A stretch of 64,000 nt of DNA, from assembly GCA_910574455.1 (NCBI GenBank), contig CAJSYZ010000003.1, positions 4,277,250 through 4,341,249 of the forward strand, read 5' to 3'. This DNA comes from Trichaptum fuscoviolaceum (Eukaryota > Basidiomycota > Agaricomycetes > Hymenochaetales > Trichaptaceae). Positions 1 to 12,924 of this stretch are shown piece by piece. The position numbers and the translations under genes were made by a program. A model generated the notes under the pieces. That model saw nothing but the letters and a program-made list of their open reading frames with translations, was not told the origin of the DNA and searched no databases. Position 1 is the first letter of the stretch. The number at the start of each line of letters is the position of its first letter.

Positions 1-2347
1 GAAACGAACTTAAAATGCCGGCTACCAAAGAATTGACACTTACTGTGGCACCGACCTGTGTGTCCATGCCAGTCAACAATGACTTCTTGACCTTGACACT
101 CTTACTAGCCTATTGAGATGGTGTAAAGTAAGTAAACATAAACATGAAGGAATCCATTACACGTGAAGGTGGAAGAATTACCACATCAACCTGGGAGTCG
201 ATGTCCGGTGGCGACTTTCTCTTTCTGTTTTTTGTGACTATGATGTCCTATTTATAGGCACAAATTAGTGATCAACCCGATGTGAGGAAGGGAACGAACA
301 GTTGCTACAGCGGAAGTGAGCCTACGGTGCATCGACGCCCACACATACCTGTATACGGGGTTCCAAGGCTAGTGAATGCACCTTACAACCATAAATCAGG
401 GGGAAACGAGAGAAACTGGATTAAGATGGGACTTACCGGTGCGCTGAGCTGCGAATTGGCAGTTCTCTTGTTTGCATCCTGTCCAAAGATCAATTCAGCA
501 AGCAATGAAGGAAGGATGTAGCATGAGGATCACTGTGCTTCACTGTCTGGCACTCACCTGTCCACCTGGTTTTGTCTCGTTGTTCTTATCCTCAAGTACG
601 GAAAGGGATTGGTTAGTAGATTGGAAAAGGTAGGAATGATATGACGTCGCTTACCGTTGAAACCTGCGACCCGGAGAGAGTGTCGCGCAGCAACTTCCTT
701 TTCTTTGAGTTCAAGTTGCTGCTACCTCCATCCTGTTCATTACACGACAGTTGGCAGAAAAATAATAACGAAGGGATATGATCAAACGGTCATGGGGTAA
801 CTGACGTGAATCGAACAGTAATAAGTCACACTCACACTAGCTTGAGCCGGCCTTGTCAGCCTCCTCGGATCGCTTTCGCCCTACAAGCAAGGTATTCAGA
901 CTGCATCTGCCATTCTAATGTTCCGTCAACTCACAATATTTGTGTCCGAATCGACAAAATGTGCTGTCTGTTGCACGCTGATTGAGCTATTCTTTACACC
1001 ATGATAGCTTGCGAGGGTTATTGTTTCTCCTTCATCCTCCCAAGGACTTAAGTTTTCATTGTCTTGCAATGAGATGCTGTGTCTAGTGTAGCTTGGCGTC
1101 AGCGAAGCTCATAATATGGTAACAAAGACGAGAGTGTCATCGTTGTAGGTAGAAGGAAATTTGATCCCGTTGTCGGAGCGTCATGATCCGCTTCTTTAGC
1201 ATGAACATTAGTAATCTAGTTGCCAGTGGATCAAACTATGAGCTTTAGCTGAGTCTAAATCAAGCTTCACACTTACCATTACATCGTGCATTCCAGAAAT
1301 TGATCCCGTACGCATTGCAAGATTTCAAATTTAAACTCACAAATTGATCCCTCTCGAGTCTATCCCAGCCACCTCAAGTCCTCCATCCTCTTCACCAATG
1401 AAAGTGGATTCATCTGTGTTGCGAAGCGCCCTGGCAGGTCGCTTTGTCTTGTCGTCCCGCTTTGACGTAGCGGGCGAGTCTATTATATCCGTTTCTTCAC
1501 CAGAAAGGCTCTCGTTCTGTCCGGCAGGTGCGTGAAAGAAAATGTTGCTTGGAGTGGCGGCAGATCTCGACGTCTTTGCGGTCTGCACACGGGTGCGAAA
1601 TGGAAGTTCACCTTTGGGATCTTCTTTCCTAGCCTTTTTTGCAGGCTTTCTGTTTGACGCATCCGTACTCGCCGCTTCATATTGTGAGTCAAAGTAGTCA
1701 ACCTCCAAGCTTCGAAAACATCTGAAAATGTATAGGCAGTATAACTCACCAATGTCTAAGTCTTCGTTGTATTCAACTTCACAACCCGACACGTCTTTAA
1801 CATCGTTCTTCGAGCCTGCTTACGCCAGTTCAAAGCTATGTAATTACTGATCTGAGGTTGAAGACTTACTACTAGCTTCGCCCTTCGGCTTCCTACATCC
1901 ACGTTTTCCAGCGAGTTTAGGCACTGTTGAGCCCATCTGGGTGCGTGTCTCAAGAGCCTTCGACAAATTGTTTTCAATTTCTACGGTCTCTAGCATCGCT
2001 GCTTCTTGGTTTTCTGCTGCAGTCACCTTCTTTCGTACCTTGTCAGCTGCCTCTTGTTCTTTTGCTGCCCGTTTCTGCTCCGCAGCGAGTTTTTTCCTCT
2101 CTTTCGCGACCGCGACTTGCTGGGCCGCAGCTCTGCGGAAAGCTGCCCGTTCTTCCTTCTGTTTTTCCTTCTCCTCCTTCTCCTTCAATGCCTCATCCCG
2201 CCTCGCTGCCTGCTGTACTTTCCTTTTGTCTTTTTCTTCCTTCTCCCGCAATATCTCCTCCTTTGTTCGTCTTGTTCTGAGTTGGTCAACTACTGCTCCG
2301 GGGTGCTGGTTATTGTTCTTAGCCCTCGTCTGTCTTCGAGTTGACAT
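1..2347 (-). CDS. Transposon-borne NQHPG-type gene, copy 1, N-terminal part only
   Basis: Leftward gene whose start codon is at 2347 and whose 3' part runs off the left edge of the window. The first exon (1844-2347 region) encodes a basic start with the motif NNQHPG, followed by a long Lys/Glu/Arg/Ala-rich segment (about residues 30-115) that reads as a single alpha-helix or coiled coil. Further left there are minus-strand splice donors of the type GTAAGT or GTGAGT near 48, 440, 560 and 650, so the region is a series of small exons. The N-terminal ORF matches the copy at 32540. I recall proteins with this N-terminus as a multicopy hypothetical family in mushroom genomes; no biochemical role is known to me. 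It is divergent from the transposase gene, with a 312-bp shared gap. Confidence 0.6.
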
Positions 2348-2659
2348 TTTGTGCAGTGTTTTGAGACTTGGGTGATAATAAGATGGATCGAAGGTGCTAG
2401 TTCAAGATCAGGGAGGCGGGGGCGTCTATCTTAGACAAGTTGAAAATTTACGCCCACTCACTCAGGCTGCCACTGGCCAGGCTGCCACAGTGTGTGACTT
2501 ACTACTACTAGTAGTACTAGTACTAGTACTCACTGGCACTCAGGCTGGCACTGCACTCAGGCTGGCAGCCTTACCGTACTACCAGTAGTACTAGTAGTAC
2601 TATGACTAATTTAAACTCAGGTTCAAGTTCACTCACTGCCAGCCTGCTGGCACTCAGCT
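2348..2659. promoter_or_regulatory. Divergent intergenic region with ACTAGTAGT and CACTGGCA repeats
   Basis: This 312-bp gap separates the divergent NQHPG-type gene and the transposase gene, so it should hold both promoters. It contains a run of TACTAGTA palindromes (about 2500-2530 and 2580-2600) and repeats of CACTGGCA and CACTCAGGCT (about 2455-2655). The same short words recur at 6830-7010 and 9640-10500. In CACTA-like elements such clusters are transposase binding sites; that role here is inference. The same stretch is found at 32541-32852 in copy 2. Confidence 0.4.
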
Positions 2660-5600
2660 GTGAGTCCCAATCATCGACATGTACTACTGAAGGTTACATT
2701 GATGCCAGCGACACGGAAAAAGCACGATCCCCTTCATTTTCCACCAACTATTCGATGCACCTTGCCCAGCTGTAGTAGGACGTTCAAGAGTCAATCTGGA
2801 AGAGCAAGACATGAATATTCAGCTCATCCGATGTCATCCGTGGCAAGATCTACTGCCTGTGGTCACGACTACTATGATCCTTCACCTATTCGACCCACAC
2901 GAGCTCCAACTCCTCAACCTCTACCGAGGTCGTCCGAACTTCCAACAGAGGGTCATTTTGAGAGCGGCCCTGACTCCTACGATTACGATATTTCCATGCT
3001 TACACAGGATATCTCGATGCTCAGTATAGGCCGAGACGAGCTGCTTCAAGACCTAGACAGACCTGATTCTCTGTCCCATTCTGGCACCGGAAGTGACAGT
3101 GGCCGTAGTGCATCCTCTGAAGATTTGGACTTCGACGTTGGAGATCATGAGGAGAGTGATGGTGACCTAAAGGTGTATCACAGATATATGAATGGTGCGC
3201 ACCAAGTATATTGTCCTCGGTTTGATAGCACTCTGATGAAAAACATCGTGCAGCCACCCCGTGTGATGCGGAAGGAAACAACTTAGAAAACGACGAACCA
3301 CCTGTTCCGCGAAATGAACCTGCACCAAATGACTGGTCTCCCTATTCGTGCCGAGCAGATTTTGAGCTCGCAGACTTTCTTTATCGCGATGAGCAAATGT
3401 CTGCTGGTAATATAACAAAGCTTCTCGGAATCATGAAGGCTTACCAGCGAATTCAGTCTGTGAAGAACGCGAAATCTGGCGGATATTCTGAGTTGGACGT
3501 AACTAAGCCCAACGATGACTCAGATCTGGATCCCACTAGTACGCTACTCGATGGAGACGCACAAAAGTTGTACAATGTCATTGACGCTACGAGAGTTGGT
3601 GATGTGCCTTGGAAATCCTTTAGTAACTTCTACACGGAAAACAATGGCCAAAAAGCAACAGACGAGAACACCGAGTCATGGAAGAGGAAAGGATATGATG
3701 TATGGTATCGGGATCCCTTGGAAGTGATCCGAAATTTGGTGGATAATACGGCTTTAGAAGGCGAATTCGACTATGTCCCATTTCGTGAATATCAGCCAAA
3801 GGAGGAATCTGATGACATCAATGACAAAGAACGAGTGTTCAGAAATTACATGTCCGGAAATTTTGCTTGGGAACAGGCTGTAGGTCATGACTCATGAACT
3901 CGCAGGAAACATACTGATTATCCTTGACTTAGAATAAGATCTACGCCGAAGATAAAGCAGTCCATGGATCTATGTTCGTTCCGGTGATCTTGGGGAGCGA
4001 CAAGACAACAGTTTCCGTTGGAACTGGCAACAACGAATATTATCCGTTATATCTCTCAATAGGAAATGTATAAACAAGGCCCGGCGGTCCCAAAAGTTGA
4101 ATACAGTCCAGCTTGTAGCATTTTTAGCAATACCAAAGAGTGTGTGTCAAAAACTGAGCCATTCAATTGTGTTTTGACGCTTTTTTGCAGCTGAGCGACA
4201 GTACGAAAAGTCAGATGACTTCCGTCGCTTTAGACATCAAATTTTTCATTCATCTATATCGAGAATCTTGAGTTCACTGAAGACCGCCATGTCCATAAAC
4301 AATGAACAGACCATTCTCCGGTGCCCTGATGGTCACTTGCGTAGGTCGGTTCTCGGACTCGGCTCGTATATAGCCGATTATCCGGAACAGGTGAGTCTAT
4401 GCGCAATATGCACTGGATGGTGCTGCAAGTAAGTACCATCCTTTCCAAAATCGCATAGGAGTCTGAGGAAATGGCTTACGGTGGCTATATAGATGCACAG
4501 CTCCCCACAAGGACCTAGATAATCCGGAGTTTGCATCAAATCCTCGAACAAAAGAGCTACACGAACGATTGATAGAGCAGGTAAATGACAACAACTTAAC
4601 CAGAGCAACAATTCGCAAAGAGTATGGGTTCCACCAAGATATCGTGGTATGTGCTCCAAATTCTCCATTGGATGCGCTTCTAAGAACTATGTTTTCCCGT
4701 AGCCCTTCACCAATGACTTTCCGCGCGCAGATATATGCGATCTCATTTCTCCGGACCTATTGCACCAAATCATCAAAGGTGTTTTCAAGGATCATCTTGT
4801 CGAGTGGATATGCCAGAGCTTGACCACAACAGAGCTGGATATTGTGGATAAAAGGTGCCATTCTCAAACAATTTGTATAATATGAATACTATCGCTGACC
4901 TCCGCGTAGAATCAGAGTCGCTGCTCCTTTTCCTGGACTACGTAGATTCCCCGAAGGCCGAGGCTTCAAGCAATGGACAGGCAATGATTCAAAGGCACTT
5001 ATGAAAGTATGTGATTTTTCCTTCTTGTTCGAGGCAGTCGTTTGCTGATAGTAGTCGATGTAAACCGCTTAGGTGTATCTTCCGGCTATTGTGGGCATTG
5101 TGCAGGATGATATAATTCATGCATTGAGTGCATTTCTCGACTTCTGTTATCTTGTGCGTCGGTACACGATTACAGCCTCAACACTTGATCAGATCAAAGC
5201 CTCTCTGGATTGCTTTCATCAATATCGGCAAATATTCATAGCTATGGGTATCCGGGACAACTTCTCACTACCACGACAGCATGCCATGGTCCACTATCCT
5301 ACAATGATTCCTCTGTTCGCTGCACCGAGTGGACTATGTTCATCGATCACAGAGAATAAGCACATTTACGCGGTCAAGGAAACATGGCGACGCTCAAACA
5401 AAAATGATCCCTTGGGTCAGATGATCACAGCAAACCAACGACTCAGTAAACTTATTGCATCAAGGGCAGACTTCAAAAGGCGTGGAATGCTGGATGATAC
5501 GTTAGCCGAGGCTTCGTGGAGAGCTTTGCGAGATGTTTTGCGCAAGAATATGTCGTCAGAGTCAGAGTCGGATGACGCTGAGAGGGACCCTGATGCCAGT

Positions 5601-6705
5601 GGGGGAGAGCAGATGCAACAACGTGACGTATTAGTAGTAGGTGAAGCTGATGATACAGATGACTTCTTCGATGCCATTGTGGGTATTCAAGAGCTCAACG
5701 AAATTGCAGATTTGGACGATTCCGAAAGTTTAATAGATGAGCCACAGCGTGGTGCGGTTCATGGCGTAGGAAATGCTGAACGCCAGCTCCGCTTGGGTGG
5801 CAAGAATGACCCTTTGAGCTTTACGTTAATGGCTTCAAAAAAACGTTAGTGAAACATCCTTTTGGTGCTGCAAATCCAACTTGTTTATTGTTATCCTTGC
5901 AGAGTCCAGTAAAGTGTACCCTAAACAGCTCGATGCTCTCGCGGCAATAGAAGGCTATCCAGAACTTCGACAACTCCGACAACTCATCAAGAAACACTTA
6001 TTCAACAAGTACGAAAGTTGTAACACCAACTCAAAGTGTTCTGCTACTACTAGTAGTAGCAGGCAAGCCAAATTAAACTACAACGGATTTGAACACTATA
6101 AACTGGATATTAGCAATGACTTTTCAATTTTCCATTCAGCCACCGCGTTCTTTGCGTATCGTGGTGAATCGATCCCTATAGAACAAGCAATGAGGGAGGT
6201 GATCAGGTCCAGTCCCTCTTGGCGCGGAAAACCTCGACGAGATGCAGTTCTTGTCCGAGGTGGTTCCCGCAAACAGGGGTTCGCAGGAATGAGAGTTGCC
6301 AGGGTTATACTTTTTTTCTCATTCACCGTTAAAGTGGAACGTCAGGAATGCGCTCTCGTCCAGTTTTTCAAGCGTGTTGGAGAATCGCCCGACCCGAAAA
6401 CAAGAATGTGGATAGTTGAACCAGCATATGAGTTGGAGAGCTCTACCGCCTGTGTCGGACGCTGTCCCGGAGTGAATGACAGTGGCAGACATCACTATCA
6501 CCGTGACTGCAAGGCTCCGAAGCTGTCTGTGATAGATATAGGGGACATCTTTCGTTTAGCTCACCTCCTTGGGGTCCCGAAGGGTGACGAATCTCCTCCG
6601 AAGTCATTGACACCTGAGGAATCCCTGGACTTTTACGATAGATTCTACGTTAACAGATTTGCTGACATGCACATGCACGAAACATTGTACGAAACTAGAC
6701 AATGA
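2660..6705 (+). pseudogene. Plavaka-family transposase, copy 1 (frameshifted)
   Basis: Spliced transposase gene. Exons by splice sites and reading frame: 2660-3194, 3254-3879, 3933-4139, 4191-4428, 4493-4646, 4703-4854, 4910-5006, 5073-5844 and 5903-6705, with introns of 51-66 nt. The product would be near 1194 residues; a second ATG at 2702 (MPATRKKHD) is a plausible start. It begins with a C2H2 zinc finger (CTLPSCSRTF...H...H). It has the Plavaka hallmarks YDVWYRDP, ILGSDKTTVS, YYPLYLSIGN, RCPDGHLRR, SPDLLHQIIKG, RRFPEGRGFKQW, DFCYLVRR, FSLPRQHAMVHY and SSITENKH. Plavaka is a basidiomycete branch of the CACTA/EnSpm group with an RNase H-fold transposase. One base is missing near 4071 relative to copy 2 (GTATAAAC against GTATCAAAC), giving an immediate stop, so this copy is unlikely to be active. 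Confidence 0.85.
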
Positions 6706-7154
6706 TTACTACTAACTTGAAGTAAAGCTTTTCAATTAGCATACACAACCTTGAATGTACTATATTGAAACTTACGAGTGAGGACTCGGATATGGCAATG
6801 AAACAAAAGGATGTACTAGACGAAACAGACCTTAGTACTACGTATGTAACGTAGTACTACACTGGCATTGCAGCATTGGCTCTTAAAGACTAGTAGTACC
6901 ATGACACTGTTTTAACTTCAACTTCAAGTTATGGTGTTCTTGGCTTGCTTTCAGGTTGTACAGTATACTACTAGTGGTACACTGGCAATGATATCATGGC
7001 AGTAGTATTTCATTCAGGTTGGTCAAGGCAATGTTATTATCAGCAAATCACAAAGCGACACAAGGAAAAACTGTAGACACTAGCATAGCGCAAAGATTAC
7101 ATGGGAACTCCAAGTCATAGCTTCACCTCCGAGTCCAGCTCTGCCCCGCAACAG
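6706..7154. other. Intergenic gap between convergent transposon genes
   Basis: No coding signal is visible in these 449 bp between the 3' ends of the transposase and coiled-coil genes. From about 6830 to 7010 there are TAGTAC/GTACTAC words and three CACTGGCA-like copies, similar to those in the divergent promoter region. Confidence 0.5.
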
Positions 7155-9594
7155 CTAGTTGTGGTGACTGTTTCTATTAGACCTTTCTTCCTGCTTGCCA
7201 TTAGGAAGATACATCGGTGTGCAAATATCCTCAGGCTTTCGGTTCATCACTTCGCTTAGATAATCGCGATACTGTGAGTTGTAGATCTCTCCCGGTGATA
7301 AACTCGTCCTGGCAGTCGAAGCCCCGGCCGTAACCCTCGCTCCGGGTGGTATATCGTTACATATCTCGAGCACCGTTGCTATCAGTTGGTCTTGAAATTT
7401 ATCATAGCGGGTACTATTGCGGGTATCCTTCAAGTCTAGTAAGCCGTGAACTTCTCAATAGAGTCAAGGACTGCGTCAGTCCTCTCCTCCCGAGCATGTA
7501 TGATATCGTTCATTACGTGGCGGATTGAACGGGATAGCTGGTTACCCATGACTGTGTAGAAAAGATCCTCGTTGAGGACTATTTGCAACCACCTCTTGAC
7601 GACTTTAAAACCATGTATCAACTCCCGCTGAATCCTTTCCAAACGACGGACATCTCGTAAGTCGAGTTTCTTCAAAAAATCAGCGAAAGAGGGATTAGGC
7701 CCCAAGGCCTTCAAGGTCCTTTTCATGTCTTCAACAGATTTGATGCGAAGGTCGTCGGCCATAACAAAGTTCGGCACTTCTTCACCGTTATGGAGTGCGC
7801 GGACCTTGTCCCAAAGTGTGAGCGCCAGTCTCCGTCCAATCTCCGAGTCTTTAAAGACTAGATGCTTGTGAACGTCAGGCTGAGGGCGTACCTGAGGCAA
7901 TCCCCCAAACAGTTGGACCGCAGGCGTTACGAAAGTTCCTGGGTTGTCCACCGTCATTGAGTAGAGCCTTTCCTGTGCATTGGGCTTGAAATTAAACTGA
8001 AGAGCTGCCGATTGTTGGAGGAGTTTGTCAATTTCTACGATGAAATCGTAAAGTGCGTTGTAATGGAGCTGGAAATATGGTAGAAAGAACCGGAAAGCAG
8101 TTAATTTGTTCACCTGAGATGCGTCGAATGGCAGGTTTTGACGTTGCCGAGCTTCACGATTCAGGATAAATTTGACATGTGGTGGGTCTTTTACCACAGT
8201 GTAGGATATTTCTTCCGGTTCCGGGGAACGACTCGAAGTCGGAGGTGGCAAGTAAACTCGACGAAGGTATCGTTTAAAGTGTTCATGCATGACGACAGAC
8301 AATGTCTTAAAGTTGGCGGCAAAGTAATTGAGAGTGCCGGGAACAGAATTATGTGAGTACTTGGTTCTCAGTATCTCCTCGCCAGTGAAATCAAGGACAA
8401 TTGCACAGCCTTCCCGGAGGTAGGTCAGTAGATTATCTGTAAGCTTCCTCATTCTTACAGCGTCGCCTGCTTGCCGTGACTAACAAGGGTATGTTTTTAG
8501 ATGTCACTCTTTTTAGAAATGTGATCATGTTACTTACCCCAGACATTTTGTCTTCCACGAGATCGATTGACGCTGATACGTCATTTAAAGTATCTGCAAC
8601 GTTCTTCTGGACTCCTTCCATCACGGCAAACCTCTTCTCCAAATCCGTAACTCGAGCCCTCAATTCATTGGAATCCTTTTTATGAAATTCCTCCCATTTT
8701 TTCAGCTTCTTGGTCAAGTCCTGCAGCTGCTTGACTCCTGCATTTGGATCGTATAAGGGCGCGAGCTCAGAGGGGGTTGGCGAATGAGATGAACTCTTTG
8801 GGATCAAGTGAGCCGATTCGATGTTTTCTGTGCCAGTGAAGGGTTAGCTTTGGACACAGACTATGATAGAAAAGGGAGGAAGAATGCGTTACCTTCGCTT
8901 GGATCGACGTTATCAACTTGAGAATCCGATACTCCAATTGCCGGCGAACTGCGCATAGATTTTTGGGCAGCAGACACTTTAGAACGCAAATCCGACAACA
9001 TGTCATTTGGAGTACTACGTGGGCTGCGGCTGAATCGAGGCCGAGGAGTAGGTGAAGGGGTTGAAGGGTTGAGGACGCTAATTTGAAGAACCCTCTTATT
9101 TGGAATAGTCGGATCGTTCTGCGCGACGTCCCGCCTCTGAGTCTCCCCTCGATAGCCATTGGCGCCAGAGTATGTTCCAAGTTCTTCACGCGGGTTATAA
9201 CTGTTGTGTACGTGTTGTGCGCTGCCTCTATAGTCGCGGTACGCCTCCACAGGGTATGAAGAGCTGGTCCTGTCTGGGTATTGCCCACTGGCGCTGGTAC
9301 TAGTACGGCTCGGCCCCGGAGTGCTCGTGGGACTGTACTCATGATCGTTCCTCCTCCGTTTATTACTTCTGTCCTTCCTGTGCCAGCCTGAGTGTTTCTG
9401 TGAATACGGCGGTGAATAGTGACGTTCATGGGCATTCCGATTACCACTGGAACGACGCTCGACAGAAACGCGCTCCGACTCGGATTCGGATTCTTCGAAA
9501 TAATTGTCAGAACCGGCGAGGGGTCCGACTCAAACTCAGGCTCACCTTCACTTTTCGGGCTGCGCTGACGCTTGTTACTATTGTATGATGGCAT
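7155..9594 (-). CDS. Transposon accessory coiled-coil protein, copy 1 (frameshift near 3' end)
   Basis: Leftward spliced gene converging on the transposase. It starts MPSYNSNKRQRSPKSEG at 9594, followed by a Ser/Arg-rich disordered stretch. Introns with clear borders lie at 8828-8892 and 8467-8537. The exon between them encodes a coiled coil (LTKKLKKWEEFHKKDSNELR and following heptads). The long last exon (about 7155-8466) gives a largely helical region without a motif I recognise. Copy 1 lacks one base near 7438 relative to copy 2 (TCTAGTAA against TCTACGTAA), which truncates the last ~95 residues. CACTA elements often carry a second DNA-binding protein next to the transposase; that role is only an inference from position. 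The N-terminal exon borders are uncertain because this segment differs strongly between the copies. Confidence 0.55.
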
Positions 9595-10850
9595 AACTGC
9601 AAACTGGAGGAGTCTCAGGCTTGCCGTGAGTAGTGATGCCGAATATTAGTAATGGTAGTGGTAGTGGTAGTAGTGGTACTACCTCACGCGGAAGTTCGGT
9701 AGCGAGTAGTAGTACTAAGTAGTAGTAGCGAACTTGAAGCAGATCAGGCTCACGCTCGGCCTGAGGCTGTAGCCTGAGTGGTTCTAATCGGTAGAGCTAC
9801 TACTAGTAGTACTAGAAGTACAAGCTTGAAGATCTCAGTTAGTGGATGAAGTAGATCTAGAAGGCTGAAAGCTCACTCACCACCAGTGCCAGCAGTCTAC
9901 AAGTAGGATGAAATTCAGGTGGACTTCAGGATGAGAGGGCTTCAAGCTGTTGATGTGTGAAGTTGAAGAACAAGCCTAAGTACTAGACTCGGGCACGACA
10001 CGTCGCTCAGGCTCACTGGGGTGCAACGTCAAGTTGTGGGCATGGGGTACTCAGGCTACTAAATTCGGAACTTGAACTTGAACTAGTTGAAAGTCCGACG
10101 GCTCGGAGTGGAAACGCTACTAGTACCTCAGGCTGCCACGTACTACTGCCGTGACTCCCGGGCCGTCGGAGTCGGACATCATGATCACTGCAACTCACTG
10201 GCAGGCTGAATGATCCGACTCGGAGTTGGCATTCAAGTTGCGCGCGCCGACAACTTCAACTTGAAATTGAACTTGAATGCCACTGGCATGCCAGTGATGT
10301 TTGGCGACTACTACTACCTACTATTAGTACTCACTGGCAGGGTACCGTACTACTACTAGCCACTGGCAGCTGAATGATCCAGTCTTAAGCAGCTTAAGCT
10401 TCCAGTTCTGTCCACTCAGACTGGCAAGTTGTCACAATCTCAACTTTACTACTACTACTAGTAGTAGTATACGGTTCGAGTCCGAGTTCGAGTCCGAGTC
10501 CGAGTCCGAGTCCGAGCCTGAGTTCAAGGCCGGACACCGGACCTGAGTGAGCTTGAAGGCTGGCCCAGCACTGGTGAGTGGCACTCAGGCTGTCCGGCCG
10601 GCGTGACGGCGGTACTTCAAGTTCAAGTTCAAGTTCAAGTTCAAGTTCAAGTTGGAGCCTCAGGCTGAGTCGGAGTCGGGTCAGAGTTCAACTTGAAGTT
10701 GACTCGTCATCAATTCAAGAACTTCAAGTTGAAGCTGAGCCGAGCCTCCTCCGACTTGGACTCGGAGTCTCACAGGCTTCAAGTTACTACTGCTCTACGC
10801 CCCGACTCGTGAATGCCACCAACTAGAACTGAGGTTACTACTACAAGAGG
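9595..10850. repeat. Repeat-rich spacer inside the transposon, copy 1
   Basis: There is no convincing gene. The stretch is built from short words: TAGTAGTAC and its palindromes (9640-9730, 9795-9815, 10440-10470), CACTGGCA (about 10195, 10275, 10335, 10365), a GAGTCC tandem array (about 10475-10520) and a TTCAAG array (10615-10652, six units here and five in copy 2). Serine-rich ORFs across it are products of the repeats. The copy 2 equivalent is about 46130-47380. Confidence 0.75.
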
Positions 10851-12610
10851 TAGTAGGCCTTTCGTTTCACTGTTGAGTTTGCTGTGTATACTCTCTTTTT
10901 TCTTCCGCCGCGCATCTGCCGACTCACTCACTCTGCCTGTCTCAGCATGCTCAAATTGTTCTATCGGTTTCAACGCCTTGCGCAGCTCACGTACGTCTGC
11001 ACGATACTTTTGTAGCTCCCTGTGGGTCGACGCGTTTCGGCTCGTTCGGCACGGCTCGTATGGAAACCCAGGGGGTAGGAGTTCGACCGCTTTTGCAGAG
11101 GACACGAAACCACTACCGTCTACGCAATTTACTGCGCCCACAGCAGGTGGTTGCCCCAAGTCTTGCCCCAGGCTTCTCTCGCAAATTTATCCCGACGCGT
11201 ATCCCCTTACCGACTAAAGCAATGGCGAGCACACTGGGGCGCATGCGCACACGTCTACCTCCACAGTTGACAACACGAATTCCTTCAGCAATTGGTGATG
11301 GTAGAGTGATTACATCCGTCACCATATATCATGAGTGAACCTTCTCCAATGGATAGAGCTACGCCAGAGAGCTCATCATCAGTGGTGGCTGATGAGTGCA
11401 GGACGTTAAAACTGGTTGCTGCACTTGCATCCGAGGTCTGTTCCTCCCAGGTTTTGAATCGCGAGACGCATCACCGACGTTTGGAATGTGCAAAGAGGCA
11501 AGTTACTGAACCGGCGCTCACAGGCACCAGGAGGGGATGTGCGTGCGGTAATCAGTGAGCGAAAGCTTCTACTGTACTTCTCGAGTAAGTTGTTCTTTTA
11601 TTTTTTGAATCATAATACTCACAGGCTTCTTCAGCTTTGGAGCATCGGCACGGGGAATGTCCATACGTTCTCCGAGAAAATCTGCATAAGATTTACGCCG
11701 AAAATTGTATTGTCTTTTTTCTTGGGCGTGGGGGATTGGACACATCCGTTCGCGTATGGAATCTGCAAATGGGTATGATTTTCTTCACATTCATTCATCC
11801 CCGACTCGTCAGTGACAACTTTTCAGTACGACTCCGAACTTTCTTGTCACCGGAAGGAACGATGGCCGCGTCAGCTTCTTCTCGTTTCATCGTTCCTCTT
11901 TTCCTCGACCATCTCCAGCTCAACAATAAGCGGCCACAGGACTTGCACTGAGCAGTCAGGGGACGAGTCTCTATCCCTACCGTCTACACTCACCTCAGGG
12001 ATCCCTGCTCAATCGACATCTAAGCCTAAGTTCGCCTGGCCTGAGCGGCGAAAGAGCCCAAAAACATGGGAAGGATGCTGAACAGCTACGCTCTCTCAAC
12101 ACATACAACAGTGAGGAGAGAAAAGTTGCGAAGTTGCGCGGTCGGATTCGTATATACGGGGCTATGTATCACCGGGCAGTTTGATGCGTCCCAATATTCC
12201 GCTTGCATGCACAAAGTCCACCAGACGTCGACAAAGCGACTCACAACTCAATTTGCAAATGCAGCGAAGGGAATGATTATAACTGCATTTTCGACATCAT
12301 CCAAGTTGTCGTGTCCCCATTCCTTGCCAAACACCTCTGCCCCGCCACCATTGCCGCCTAAATGGAGAACGCTCGGTTTCAATGTGCAGTATGAGTTGAT
12401 CGTCGGCCGACAGCGCGATTCCCTCAGCTCCGAGGACGAGAAACGCGCCTTCATGCAAATTACTCCTTCCGAAGCGGGTTGGGATGCATTCAAGTTCAAG
12501 TTGGCCCATTTCCCATTTTGGCACGGTTCTAGTTCAAGTTTCGGGTTGAGTACAGGGATGACTGGTTGTATGGTGAGTTACTCGTGGCTTTCTTCGAAAT
12601 CCTTCTAGAG
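10851..12610 (+). pseudogene. Decayed coding region with WD40-like remnants, copy 1
   Basis: Patchy rightward coding similarity with no continuous model. Near 11720-11770 a frame reads LDTSVRVWNLQ, a WD40 repeat ending, and near 11830-11870 another reads SDFLVTGRNDG, which resembles the start of the next repeat. The two are separated by an intron-like stretch (GTATGATT...TTTTCAG) but do not join in frame. Copy 1 has an extra A near 11838. Further right, short open stretches (about 11331-11560 and 12200-12500) have no recognisable domain. I read this as one or more captured and degraded gene pieces. Copy 2 equivalent: about 47380-49140. Confidence 0.35.
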
Positions 12611-12924
12611 CTGATGGAGCAGCTTCTTGTGCAGTGGGTTGTATCCTCCCGACTTCTTCGGAGTTAACATGACTCATTTTCTTGTTCGTTTGTGCTTAAA
12701 ATGAAAAGAAGCCTTATAATCAAGTCATCCGGAAGAAATCATTTGTTATCTCCTATCAGTTCAACTTGCGGTTTATCCAAGTCATAGTACAAAGCACTAA
12801 TAGCTCCCTCTCTCTTTCTAGAAGAATGGGAAATCAGAAAACTGACTTCAACTACTTTGTATAAGTGTGAAGTGGGAGCGGGTATCGTCCCCAAGATCAT
12901 CATCCAGCCATTCCACCGTGAATC

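Noticed and set aside
1927..2375. Phe/Ser/Leu-rich plus-strand ORFs
   Set aside because: They are antisense to the Lys/Glu-rich helical segment of the NQHPG-type gene and arise from its biased composition.
10578..10826. Serine-rich ORF over the TTCAAG repeats
   Set aside because: It is the translation of a simple tandem repeat; unit number differs between the copies and there is no other coding signal.
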